Source of the DNA: DATFFO01 sp963744905
GTDB taxonomy: Bacteria; Actinomycetota; Acidimicrobiia; Spongiisociales; ZC4RG35
Assembly (NCBI GenBank): GCA_963744905.1
Contig: CAVUUV010000006.1
Coordinates: forward strand, 162,692-226,691
DNA: 64,000 bases
Direction: 5' to 3'
Shown here: in pieces, positions 15,771 to 24,896 of the stretch
How positions within the stretch are numbered: position 1 is the stretch's first letter
Layout of the letters: every line of letters starts with the position of its first letter
Notes under the pieces: generated by a model
Database searches by the model: none
Told to the model about the DNA's origin: nothing
Seen by the model: only the letters and a program-made list of their open reading frames with translations
Translations under genes and position numbers: made by a program

Positions 15771-16333
15771 CGGCAGGACGTCAAGCAGTTAGCGACACCA
15801 AAGATTGGTGCACTCCGCCCGACATCGTCGACTCGGTACGGAAGGTGTTCGGAGGTGATATCGCACTCGATCCCTGTTCAAACAGGTACTCCACGGTCGG
15901 GGCACGGGTCGAATTCATGCTTCCCGAAAGAGATGGGCTTGCTGAAGACTGGACCCCGCACGAAACGATCTACGTCAATCCGCCATACGGCAGTGACAAG
16001 AAGCGAGGGACCAGGATCATCCACTGGTTCGCCAAAATATCGGAGGCTGCGGAGGCTGGTTCTGAGGTCATCGCCCTTGTGCCGGTAGCTACAAACACTC
16101 GACATTGGAAAGACCATGTGTATCCGGTGGCGAGTGCGGTGTGCTTTCTCTATGTACCGAGGCTCCGGTTCTTCATCCATGGGACAGAAGATCCCAAAGG
16201 CGCTCCGATGTCGTGTGCGGTGATCTATTACGGCCCAAAGGTTACGGAGTTCGCAGATGAATTCCGCAAGTATGGCGCCGTCGTGCCGCTGTCAGGCGTC
16301 GTGTTGCCGGAGCCAGACATGACGCTCTTCTAA
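15767..16333 (+). CDS. Phage-type DNA N6-adenine methyltransferase
   Basis: 188 residues, the usual length of the Dam-like phage family. Seen motifs: DWCTPPDIVDSVRKVFGG at residue 12, DPCSN near 34 (after ALDPC, the SAM-binding region), the catalytic NPPYG near 68, and CAVIYYGP at the end. It transfers methyl from SAM to adenine N6. Overlap with the upstream nuclease gene by 4 bp suggests that it protects the host from that enzyme. Recognition sequence cannot be told from sequence. Confidence 0.85.
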   Translation: MTAGRQAVSDTKDWCTPPDIVDSVRKVFGGDIALDPCSNRYSTVGARVEFMLPERDGLAEDWTPHETIYVNPPYGSDKKRGTRIIHWFAKISEAAEAGSEVIALVPVATNTRHWKDHVYPVASAVCFLYVPRLRFFIHGTEDPKGAPMSCAVIYYGPKVTEFADEFRKYGAVVPLSGVVLPEPDMTLF

Positions 16334-16542
16334 TAGGACGGGGCATCCCGGAGGTTGGAGGCTGATTGGCCTGCCGCGGATCGACCACCTGCAACTCCGT
16401 CTCACCTGGCGAACCAGTGCCATCTGTCCGGCGGCCGAGGACGGCCCGCCAGGGCCGCCCGCAGGCCGGCCTCTTGATTCTGTAGAGAAAGTCCTCACAG
16501 GCGGGGTCGCGCTTCGGCTCGACGTGCCGTACGGTGGGAGGC

Positions 16543-17090
16543 ATGGAGCTGAAGACATGGGCAGAGAATCACGCCGGCGGTCTGCTGCGTCCGCTGGGAC
16601 GACGTTGGCGGCATGTGCAGGCGGTGGCCGAAGTGGCACGGGAGCTGGCAGGCGGCTTGACGCCGGAGGACGCCGACGTTCTTGTTGCGGCGGCGAATCT
16701 TCATGACATCGGCTACGCCCAGGAGCTGGCAGTCACGGGATTCCATCCGCTTGACGGTGCCAGGCATCTGCGGGCGCTCGGACAAGAGCGTCTCGCTGGC
16801 TTGGTGGCTCACCACACCGGAGCCCGACACGAGGCTCGGCTTCGAGGTCTGCAGTCAGCACTCGCCGACTTCGATGACGAGGACAGCCTCGTTTCGGCGG
16901 CGCTGGCGTACTGCGACCTGGCCACGGGACCGAGCGGACGAGCGGATGACGCCCGAGCAGCGACTCGTCGACGTCGAAGGCCGCTATGGCGAAGGAGAGC
17001 CCGGTGACCCGAGGCCTGCGGGCGGCGTGGCCGGAGCTGATGGATGCGGTCGAACGGGTGGAGGGGCTCGCGACGAGTCCACGCTGGTGC
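16543..17090 (+). pseudogene. HD domain phosphohydrolase, frameshifted
   Basis: From ATG 16543 the text shows an HD domain: HVQAVAEVAREL, then AANLHDIGYAQEL (the HD pair), GARHLRALG and LVAHHTGARHEA. After CDLATGPSG at about 16940 the frame shifts to ERMTPEQRLVDVEGRYGE and again near 16990 to SPVTRGLRAAWPELMDAVERVE. HD proteins of this length occur in the regulatory end of actinobacterial integrative elements and hydrolyse phosphomonoesters or nucleotides. The 3' end converges on the Nudix gene. Confidence 0.7.
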
Positions 17091-17570
17091 GGTCGTCGCT
17101 CAGCCGAGGTAGGGCTCGGACTCGCTGCTCCAGGAAGTGCTGGATTCGGAGACGGATCGAGGGGTGGATGTCCATGTCCTCGAGATCGTCGGGGCTGAAG
17201 TAGCCGACCTCGCTCGTCTCGTCGCTCGTCGCCAGCTCGCCACCGACACGTCGGCAGGCGAAGCAGACCGAGAACTGCTGGCGCACCTCGCCGTCGGAGT
17301 ACTCGACGACGTGGTTCGGGTTCGAGTAGATCCCGACCAGGGACACAACCTCGACGTCGAGTCCGGTCTCTTCCTTGACCTCCCGCACCGCCGTCTCTGC
17401 GATCGTCTCCCCCGGCTTCATCGTGCCTCCCGGGATCGTCCAGAGCGAGTTGTCGGTGCGCTTCGCCAACAACAATCGCCCTCGTCGTCAGCGACCACAG
17501 CCGAGGCGGCGGGAACGAGCCGGTCGGGCGAGGAGCGTCGGGGATCGTTGAAGTGGTCGATGCGGGTCAT
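16984..17570 (-). pseudogene. Nudix hydrolase (Pif-like regulator position), frameshifted
   Basis: ATG 17570 begins MTRIDHFNDPRRSSPDRLVP; near 17480 a one-base deletion shifts into LLLAKRTDNSLWTIPGG. A complete Nudix box follows, G-x5-E-x7-REVKEETG (PGETIAETAVREVKEETGL). Nudix proteins cleave nucleoside diphosphate derivatives. In pSAM2 the transfer-immunity factor Pif has a Nudix domain and lies in the same part of the element, so a regulatory role is plausible. The ATG overlaps the end of the DUF5919 gene. Convergent overlap with the HD gene at its 3' end. Confidence 0.75.
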
Positions 17571-18343
17571 GGTGCTGGGATCGGTTCTGAGACGTCCAGA
17601 CCCGCTCGAAGTGAGCCAGGAAGCCGTCGAACATGCCATCGTCGGTGAGACGGCGGAGGTGGAGCAGAGGCGCGCGGTAGCCCTTCAGACCGTAGAGGTG
17701 GGGGGTCACGAACATCTCGTCGTCTCCTCGGAAGACCGAGTTGTACATCCTGGTCTGGTGAAACCGCAGGTCGATGCCCTCCACCCCGAACAGCGGCTTG
17801 AAGTGGTCGATGGTGGTGCGGATCCGATCGGAGAGAGTGCCGCCCAGGCCTTCCTCCTCGTCCCGCTCGGCGACGTATGGGGAGTCGGGGTTGGCCAGGG
17901 CGATGCGGACTCGGCATCCGGCGGCCGCCTTGTCGATGAGCAGCCGGTCGAGCCGGGAGTGGTCTTCGGGTAGGAACTGCATGGCGTAGCCGAGCAGATC
18001 GATGCTGAGTCTCGGCTCCGGAGAGCATCGCCCACCAACGGGCCTTGGGAGCATCGGCCCGGTGTGCCCAGACGGTGACAACCTCCTCGGTGACCTCGAC
18101 GGTCCTCTGGCCCAACCTGTCTCGACGAGGTGCCGGCCAGATGTCGGACTCGTCGACGCTGAGGACGTCGGCGACTCGCGCCTTCATCCCAATCCGTCGT
18201 GGAACGACGCCCTTGTTGGTCCAGCGCCACACCGACTTCGGGTCGACGCCGACGAGCTCAGCCAGCCGATCGGCCGATACACCGGCTCTGTCCATCACCT
18301 CACGGAGTCGGTCGTTGCGCACCACTCGATTCTCCCAAGACAT
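17567..18343 (-). pseudogene. XRE-type regulator with DUF5919, frameshifted
   Basis: ATG 18343 gives an N-terminal helix-turn-helix (RLAELVGVDPKSVWRWTN) and then TVWAHRADAPKARWWAMLS. Near 18000 the frame shifts to LSIDLLGYAMQFLPEDH, GCRVRIALANPDSPYV, MYNSVFRGDDEMFVTPHL and APLLHLRRL, the DUF5919 domain, which has a phospholipase-D-like look. A further shift near 17590 restores the stop at 17567 overlapping the Nudix ATG. This HTH-DUF5919 plus Nudix pair is common in actinobacterial integrative elements; it likely represses transfer genes. Divergent from the SCO3933-like gene across about 140 bp. Confidence 0.75.
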
Positions 18344-18480
18344 AAGGGGCAGCGTGGAAACGCGATCGCGACGCGAACTCGCGCCTGGAGACGTCTCGCG
18401 AGCCGCGGTTGTGCCGTCCACCACACCTCGACGTATCTCATCGGAAGGACGCCGAACGGGCGCCGGAAAGGAAGGTAGAG

Positions 18481-18801
18481 GTGAAACTCCCGATCGATAC
18501 CACGGGGATGACGTTCCTCGCGGCCGGCCCACCCGAGCCGGTCCTCGACTTCGAGTCGAAGGCTCCGAGGGTGGACGAGAACGGCGCACCACTGCACTCG
18601 GTGCAGGTGGTGGCGCTGAACGACGGCGGCGCCGAGGTGATCGCCGTCAAGGTGGCCGGCCAGCCGAAGGGCGTCAACCAAGGCAGCACGGTGAAGATCA
18701 CCGGGCTGGTGGCGACCCCCTGGACCATGGGCGACCGGAGCGGCGTGGCGTACCGGGCCGAGCAGATCGAGCCCACGTCGGCCACCCGGTCCGGGTCGTA
18801 G
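18481..18801 (+). CDS. SCO3933-family element regulatory protein
   Basis: 106 residues from GTG 18481, with GGAAGG upstream. The sequence LDFESKAPRVDENGAPLHSV, then AEVIAVKVAGQPKG and TPWTMGDRSGVAYRAE, matches the small protein annotated as SCO3933-family regulator in Streptomyces integrative elements. It has an OB-like pattern (VTGLVATPW) and may be a single-strand DNA-binding or plasmid-control protein; exact role unknown. It is one of the few intact genes in the core. Promoter probably lies in the divergent gap 18344-18480. Confidence 0.8.
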   Translation: MKLPIDTTGMTFLAAGPPEPVLDFESKAPRVDENGAPLHSVQVVALNDGGAEVIAVKVAGQPKGVNQGSTVKITGLVATPWTMGDRSGVAYRAEQIEPTSATRSGS

Positions 18802-20197
18802 GTCGAAGATGGCCTCGATGATCCGCGCTCTCGCACCCGACTCCCTGGAGCACGACCATGCGTAGCACGAGGAGGACGTCGCCGAGGCCATCATCGAGGC
18901 CATCCTCCGCGCCGTATGGGGATTCCGAGTGGAGACTCACGCTCGTCGGCCATCTGCGGAGCGCTCGGACTAGTGGCCAGGCACTCCCACGGCAGAGGGA
19001 ACGCATGGCTGGCTGAAGTAGTCGCTCGTGTCCTTCGTGCTGGCGGTGCCGCCGATTCGCAGGTTCATCGGGCGTCGCCTTCGCCACGCCCGATTGCGAC
19101 GGCAATGGGCACGGGCCGTGCGCTCGGCCCGGATCGCATCCCTCGAGGACCGGGTGCCGACCGCACGGAGGATGAAGGACATCCCGGCCGGGCAGCGATT
19201 CGAGGTGCGCATCCCGGTGGGAGCAGCGTGCCGGAACTCGAAGGACACCTCAGAGGTGATCGCCGCCGCCCTTCGGGTCCGAGAGCTCCGAGTGCGGCGC
19301 ATCCCGGACAACGCATCCCGAGCCGAGGTCGTGATCGCCCGCCGAGATCCACTGGCCGTCGGCCCTCCACTCCCCTGGCCCAAGTCGAATGCGCCTCAGG
19401 CCAGCCTGTGGCAACCGATCCCGGTCGGCGTCGGCGAGGACGGCCAGACCGATCACGGTTCTCCTGCCGGAGCGAAACATCCTGCTCGGCGGCGAGCCCG
19501 GAGCCGGCAAGTCGGTTGCCCTCTCGTTGCTGGTGGCTACTGCTGCGCTCGATCCGACATGCAAGCTCTGGCTGCTCGACGGCAAGCTCGTCGAGCTCGC
19601 CATATGGAGTCGGTGCGCACGAAGGAACCGCCGGCGTCAGCTGTCTCCGAGGCCATCGAGGTGCTGCGCAACCTGCAAGAGGAGATGGACCAGTCGGTAC
19701 GCCCAGCTCCTCTGCTAACGGAAGACGCAAGGTCGCCCAGAGGCGACGAGCCTGCCTCTCCACGTGGTCGTCGTCGACGAGCTGGCCCACTACCTCACCA
19801 CCTCGGACCGGAAGGAGCGAGCCGCGTTCGCCGATCTCCTCCGTGATCTCGTTTCTCGCGGACGAGCGGCCGGGATCATCGTGCTTGCTGCGACCCAGAA
19901 ACCCTCCGCCGACGTCGATCCCGACCTCCATCCGCGACCTCTTCGGATTCCGGTGGGCGATGCGATGCTCGACACCGCAGGCGTCGGACACGATCCTCGG
20001 GTCGGGCTGGGCGTCTGCCGGGCTACTCGGCCGCCGACGTCGACCCGGCCAGCCGCGGCGTCGGCTACCTGCTCCACGAGGGCGGCATCCCACAGCGCCT
20101 CCGCTCCTACTACCTCGACGATTCAGCATCTGGCGTCGATCTCGGCGCGGGCCGAGGCCCTGCGGACGGCCACCTGTCGATGCACTGGGAGGCGTGA
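18802..20197 (+). pseudogene. FtsK/SpoIIIE-type DNA translocase (TraB/TraSA-like), frameshifted
   Basis: Fragments in several frames assemble one protein: SFVLAVPPIRRFIGRRLRHA (membrane-proximal), ASLWQPIPVGVGEDG, then Walker A GGEPGAGKSVALSLL at about 19490, LWLLDGKLVELA, Walker B VVVDELAHYLTT at about 19765, and GRAAGIIVLAATQKPSADV. At least four indels separate these, all with conserved residues on both sides. This is the single-protein conjugative pump of AICEs, which moves double-stranded DNA. The start is not definable; possible small spd-like coding text lies at 18810-18970. The stop would overlap the RepSA GTG at 20194. Confidence 0.75.
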
Positions 20198-21605
20198 CGT
20201 GGCGGCCGCTTGACAGAGCTCGACTCTGCTGCTCGACCGGGCAGCTGATCCGGCAGTCGTTCGAGCGATGGCTCGAGATCGGCCCGCTCCACCGGCTGGT
20301 GCGAGCACCCGGTGCGGCTGGCCGGCACCACCCACCAGATCGACCCGGCCACCGGCGAGATCTGTCTCCAGCTACACCACCGCCAGCGAACCCGACGGCC
20401 ATCCTCCTCAAGGCCTGCGGAACCAGGAGGGCAACGGTATGTCGAGCCGTGCTCGGAGACCTACCGGGCCGATGCCTGGCACTCATCGTCGCCGGGATGC
20501 GCGGCGGGAAGGGAGTGCCCGACGGATGCCGCCGACGCATCCGATCGCTGTTCGTGACCCTGACGGCTCCCAGCTTCGGCGCCGGTTCATACCCGACGGG
20601 AGAGGGACGGCTCGGCCCGGATGTGCCATCCTCGACATGAGCTCCCCCGATGCCACACACGGCCAGTCGCACCGACTGCCGCCAGATCCATCAACCCGAC
20701 GATGACTCGTCTCGGTGAGCCGCTCTGTGTCGGATTGCTTCGACTACGCCGGCGCCGTCCTCTGGAACGCCCACGCCACCGAGCTGTGGCGTCGCACCAC
20801 CATCGGCATCCGCGCGAGCTGGCCAAGGCGATGGGTATCGGCTAGCTCACGAGCTTCGCCGATCATGCTCGACTCTCCTACGCCAAGGTCGTCGAGTACC
20901 AGGACGGGGGCTCATCCACCTCCACGTCGTCATGCGACTCGACGGACCGACCGGCCCGGCCGACCCGCCACCACTAGCGACTCAGCTATCGACTAGCTTC
21001 GAGGCGGCCGTGCGTCGGCGCGTGCCAGCGGATCCAGCGTCTCGTATCCCGCCACCGACGGGATCAGCGGCGAGATCGATGGGGCCGAGCAGATCGACGT
21101 GCGCCGAGTGGCCCTCGACTCGATGTCGCCTGGCGCGGTGGCGGCCTACATCGCCAAGTACGCAACCAAGTCGACCGATGCCTTCGGTCGCCTCGACCAT
21201 CGCCTCCGACGAGTCGGACCTGGTGTCACTCGATGTGCGACCTCATCTCAAGACGACTCGTGACAACGGCATGGGACCTCGGCGGTCGGCCCGAGCTCGA
21301 AACACCTCGGGCTGCGTCGGTGGGCGCACACCCTTGGGCTTCCGGGGCCACTGGCTCACCAAGAGCCGCAGCTACTCGACGACGCTCGGTGCGCTCCGAT
21401 CGGCCCGCGCCTTGTGGTCGGCGACGTCGTCGAGATCCGGGACCAGACGTGCTCCGGAGTCGGTTGCGATCAAGGACTGGCGCTACCTCGGGCGAGGGTG
21501 GGACAACCCGGGAGACGAGTGGCTCGCCCGCACTCGGCAGCCGAGGCGAGAACCGAAGCCCGGACGCAGGCTCGGGAAGCCCGACTCGCCGAGCGATGGC
21601 ATTGA
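20194..21605 (+). pseudogene. RepSA-type replication initiator, heavily frameshifted
   Basis: Pieces of a RepSA-like protein are spread over all three frames: PVRLAGTTHQIDPATGE, GGKGVPDGCRRRIRSLFVTLT, LCVDCFDYAGAVLWNAH-like text near 20735, LIHLHVVMRLDGPTGP near 20910, VAAYIAKYATKSTDAFG near 21140, and the C-terminal ARTEARTQAREARLAERWH ending at 21605. At least eight shifts are needed. RepSA starts rolling-circle replication of excised AICEs. Protein identity is clear; the gene as written cannot work. Confidence 0.75.
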
Positions 21606-21616
21606 GGGAGGAGACC

Positions 21617-21808
21617 GTGGAGAAACTGCTGCTCACCACCAGCGAAGCCGCCGAGGTGCTCTCGATCAGTCGGTCGAAGCTGTACGAGCTGATCGGCCAG
21701 GGTCGCCTCTCCACCGTGCGAATCGACACCAGCCGGCGGGTTCCGGCAGAGGCGCTTGTCGAGTTCATCCAGCATCTTCACCACGAGGAGGCCGCTTGTG
21801 ACGGGTGA
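21617..21808 (+). CDS. xis: Excisionase-like HTH protein (Xis)
   Basis: 63 residues from GTG 21617, 11 bp after the Rep stop with GGGAGGAG between. LLTTSEAAEVLSISRSKLYE followed by IGQGRLSTVRID and RRVPAEALVEFI is the MerR/excisionase-type DNA-binding domain. It would bind near att and steer the integrase to excision. Intact. A 19-codon frame (GTG 21797 to 21856) overlaps its end and is probably not significant. Confidence 0.8.
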   Translation: MEKLLLTTSEAAEVLSISRSKLYELIGQGRLSTVRIDTSRRVPAEALVEFIQHLHHEEAACDG

Positions 21809-21898
21809 GCTGACGACCGAGCCGTCTCGGAATCAGCGTACGTCTGACGCGAGATAACGCTTTACTCCGTCAAGAGTTTGGGCGTATGGTTGCTCGAT

Positions 21899-22127
21899 GT
21901 GACCAGTCATCTCGTCGGGCTCAGCGAGATCGCCACGATGCTCGGCGTCACCCGGCAGAGGGCGAACCAGATTGTGCGGGACTACGACGACTTCCCGGCA
22001 CCCGGTGGCCGAGCTGGCTTCCGGACGGATCTGGGAGACGGCTGCGGTGGAAGCCTGGGCAAAGGCACATCCGGTGAGACCACCGGGACGGCCTTCCGCC
22101 GATGCGGGCGAGGGGGAGAGGACATGA
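21899..22127 (+). pseudogene. Small helix-turn-helix protein, frameshifted
   Basis: GTG 21899 starts TSHLVGLSEIATMLGVTRQRANQIV, a helix-turn-helix. Near 22003 the frame shifts, after which ELASGRIWETAAVEAWAKAH and a stop overlapping the integrase ATG (22124) follow. This is the small DNA-binding protein often found before integrases; role in excision or control is inferred. Confidence 0.6.
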
Positions 22128-23342
22128 CGCAAGGGACCGCCGAGGCCGGGGCGAGGACTCCGTCTACCAGGACGGTGACCGGTGGCGGGGAGCAATCTCG
22201 CTGGGCCGCACACCGGATGGCCGGCGCCGACGGGTCAAGGTGTCGGGCAGCCACCAAGGCCGAGGTCATCGCCAAGCTCAAGGAGGCCCGCCGTGCCCTG
22301 GACGCCGGGAGTGGAGAACCCGACCAGTCGCCTCACCGTCGGGGCCTACCTGGATCGATGGATCGAAGGCGTGCCGGCACGAGTCGAGCAGTCGACCGCT
22401 GCCGACTACGCCGACACCGTTCGCCTCCACCTCAAGCCCGGCACTCGGCTCGAAGATGCTGACCAAGCTGTCGGTCTCCGAAGTGAACGCTCTGTGGGCA
22501 GCCAAGCGGAAGGCCGGGTACAGCGCCAACAGCATCCGCATCATGCGCACCGTGCTGCGCTCGGCGCTCCACCAGGCGGAGCGGGAGGAGTCTGCTGGTC
22601 CGCAACGTGGCTGCGTTGTCCGATCCGCCTCGGATCCAGCAACCTGAAGGGCGCTCCCTGTCGATTGCCGAGGCGAAGAGCCTGCTGGATGCCGCCAAGG
22701 GACGACCGGCTCGAAGCGCTCTACGCGATCACGCTCACATTCGGGCTTCGACGTGGCGAGGCACTCGGTCTGTCCTGGTCGGACATCGACTTCGAAGCTC
22801 GGCTCGCTGCATGTGCGTCATCAGATCCGTCGGGAACGGCTCCCGCCGAGGAGGCGCAGAAGGAGTCTGGACGACGCACTCACCTCGTCCTCCGTGACCT
22901 GAAGACCAAGCGGTCACAGACGAACGCTCCACCTGACGCCGGCGCTCGACGGTCTGCTTCGAGCCCATCGGGCACGCCAGGCTCGGGAGCAACTCGCCGT
23001 CGGGCCCGAATGGGCCGATTCGGATCTGGTCTTCACGACCAAGAACGGCACGCCGATCGATCCCGACAACTTCGCCCACTCCTTCCACCGGTCTGTGCAC
23101 GCGGCCGGGCTCGGGCACTGGACGCCACACGAGCTGCGACATTCGGCCGCCTCGATCATGCTCGCCCAGGGAACCCCGCTGTGGGTCGTCTCCGAGGTGC
23201 TCGGGCACGCCTCGGTGGCGATCACCAAGGACGTCTACGGCACCTCGTCGGCGACGAGAAGAAGGAGGCGACCGAGGCGATCACAGATGTGCTGTTCGAT
23301 ACGGACTCAGCAGAGCGCGCGTCGGACGCAGGCGCGGGATGA
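22124..23342 (+). pseudogene. int: Tyrosine recombinase (phage-type integrase), heavily frameshifted
   Basis: About 400 residues if repaired. In order: RTPDGRRRRVKVSG (arm-binding), AEVIAKLKEARRALDAG, RLTVGAYLDRWIEGVP and MLTKLSVSEVNALWAAKRK (core binding), LYAITLTFGLRRGEALGL (first catalytic Arg), HELRHSAASIMLAQG (HxxR), SEVLGHASVAITKDVYG (His and the nucleophile Tyr), and the end DEKKEATEAITDVLF. About eight single-base indels, mostly insertions, lie between these pieces, yet catalytic residues are retained. It is the obvious source of the three att copies at tRNA-Arg. Confidence 0.85.
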
Positions 23343-23374
23343 ACGCTGAGCGGGGATTCCTGGCACTGGGAAGT

Positions 23375-24064
23375 TCACTTCAGATTCGTCAGCTGCCCCT
23401 CGTCGAAGCGCTTCCCCCCGAACCGGGTGAAGGGAACCCCGGCACCTTCAACGATGTTGACCATGCGAGCAAGAGTCTCCATCATCTCGCGGACGCCATC
23501 GAGCTGCAGATCCACGGTCCGTCCTCCGAACCCTTCCTGCCGACCCCACGCCTCCCGTTCCGCCTCGGTCCGGAGCACGCCGCGGCGATGAGCAAGTATG
23601 TGTCGGATCTCCCGAATCTCACCTACACCCTCGGAGTCCAAGTCGAGATCCAGGTGCTCGCGATACCACCGCTTAAGGGTCCCCCACCACGGTGAGAGCC
23701 TGCCGTACGGCGGCTGGATCAACCCGTGGACGACGAGGATCTCCTCAGCAAGGGCCGCCAGGTACACCTCGAAGGCGGTCACGGAGTCCTTGAGTGCAGC
23801 CGAAAGGTACATCCACTCGTGCTCGACGCTGTTCAGTCCGCCGACGAGGCGGTCGTAGGCCTCGCCGGCATCCCAGATGTCTTCGTTGACGGGCTGAGCC
23901 TCGGCCTGATCCCAGGCACGTCGGTGGGCATCACGGATCATCTCCGTGCCCACAACAACGAACCGGTCGATGTCGGAGTAGACGAGTATCCAGTCACGCC
24001 ACCCGAGCGAAGCTGGCCCGTCTCGATCCCAACGGTGCAAGACATCAGCGTCGCTCATACCCAT
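23375..24064 (-). CDS. HEPN-like protein, candidate toxin
   Basis: 229 residues, intact. No family is certain. Residues about 85-115 form a hydrophobic helix (LKDSVTAFEVYLAALAEEI) and near residue 152 EIREIRHILAHRRG fits the R-x4-H motif of HEPN RNases, placed on a helix as in RiboL-PSP-type HEPN proteins. It follows 34 bp after an RHH gene on the same strand, the layout of a type II toxin-antitoxin pair. HEPN identity rests on one motif and helical pattern; a nuclease activity is inferred. Confidence 0.5.
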   Translation of the reverse strand: MGMSDADVLHRWDRDGPASLGWRDWILVYSDIDRFVVVGTEMIRDAHRRAWDQAEAQPVNEDIWDAGEAYDRLVGGLNSVEHEWMYLSAALKDSVTAFEVYLAALAEEILVVHGLIQPPYGRLSPWWGTLKRWYREHLDLDLDSEGVGEIREIRHILAHRRGVLRTEAEREAWGRQEGFGGRTVDLQLDGVREMMETLARMVNIVEGAGVPFTRFGGKRFDEGQLTNLK

Positions 24065-24098
24065 CAATCCCCTGAGCCGTCGCTCAGTCCAGTAGCGG

Positions 24099-24287
24099 CT
24101 ACCGAGTCAGCTTCAGCTCCTCGGCAGGAACCAGTCGATCCATGAATTCCTCGATGGCTCGCACCACCAGGTAGTTGACGGAGAGGTCTCGCTCCTCTGC
24201 CGCACGGGCCAGGTCGCTGTGAAGCCGCTCGGGCACGCGGATCGCCGTGGTGACTCGCTTCTCCTTGTGCACCTTTGGTCGTGCCAT
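24099..24287 (-). CDS. Ribbon-helix-helix protein, candidate antitoxin
   Basis: 62 residues from ATG 24287. KRVTTAIRVPERLHSDLARA is the RHH strand and first helix, LSVNYLVVRAIEEFMD the second. The length fits CopG/Arc-type antitoxins or DNA-binding proteins. A TGTAAT lies three bases before the ATG, as in leaderless transcripts. It would repress its own operon with the HEPN-like gene downstream. Confidence 0.7.
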   Translation of the reverse strand: MARPKVHKEKRVTTAIRVPERLHSDLARAAEERDLSVNYLVVRAIEEFMDRLVPAEELKLTR

Positions 24288-24603
24288 GAATTACACGCTA
24301 GTAGTTTTCCGCGTGAAACTGCGGATTTCCGTGCGTGCCTACAGCGGGGCAGTTTCTGCTAGCACACCGCTCGCCTAGTGCTCGTGGTTGCTCACGCTCG
24401 CCAGCGGAAATACCGCGAAACTTGACGTTGATGCTCTACGGTGGGACGTGTGAGGCTCTGGCGACCAAGGGCCGGCCAGAGCCTCACTCCATACCGGATC
24501 GCTCCGGCGTTGGTTGAATCCCTGACGCTAGTCGACGGGAATCGCTGAGGGGCGAGTCGGATGGAGCAACGACTGGCCCTCCGAGCGAAGGAGGCGGTCA
24601 CTC
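24288..24603. other. Divergent intergenic region with a strong hairpin
   Basis: No gene. It separates the RHH gene (minus) from the 59-aa gene (plus). It contains a perfect inverted repeat, GTGAGGCTCTGGC at 24450-24462 and its complement at 24475-24487, 13-bp arms with a 12-base loop and no U-run. This could be an RNA regulatory hairpin in the leader of the 59-aa gene or a protein-binding site. Confidence 0.5.
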
Positions 24604-24783
24604 ATGACCACCCTCCGCCGAGTTCCTCTCGGCACAACCGCCCGGACCGGGGAGAAGTGCCCCGAGTCCGGAATCTGGCGAGTGGTCGGCTACCCGACCA
24701 CAGACGCGCCCATCGCCAAGGGCAACACGATGCCGCCTTACAAAGGTAAGGCGGTCACGTGGAAGCTCGTGCAGTACGCATGA
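24604..24783 (+). CDS. Small conserved-looking protein, 59 aa
   Basis: ATG 24604 is preceded by AAGGAGG eight bases upstream, the best ribosome site in the region. The protein has TARTGEKCPESGIWRVVGYP, then PIAKGNTMPPYKGKAVTWKL and a stop at 24781-24783. The pattern G-x-x-CPxSGxW and PPxxGxxxxW recalls small SH3-like beta proteins, but I cannot name the family. It lies in the cargo between integrase and the right att site. Confidence 0.6.
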   Translation: MTTLRRVPLGTTARTGEKCPESGIWRVVGYPTTDAPIAKGNTMPPYKGKAVTWKLVQYA

Positions 24784-24896
24784 GGTGGCATCGGGTGGCG
24801 TAGCACCTGTTGCGCCACCCGACAGCCGAGATGCGAGTGCACCTCGCGGGCGTTCGCCTCGAACCGTCGTGATGGCTGGAGCCTGCTTTGTCTGGG

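Noticed and set aside
19065..20672. A 535-codon minus-strand frame across the TraB/RepSA region
   Set aside because: Arg/Pro/Gly-rich shadow; conserved FtsK and RepSA motifs are on the plus strand.
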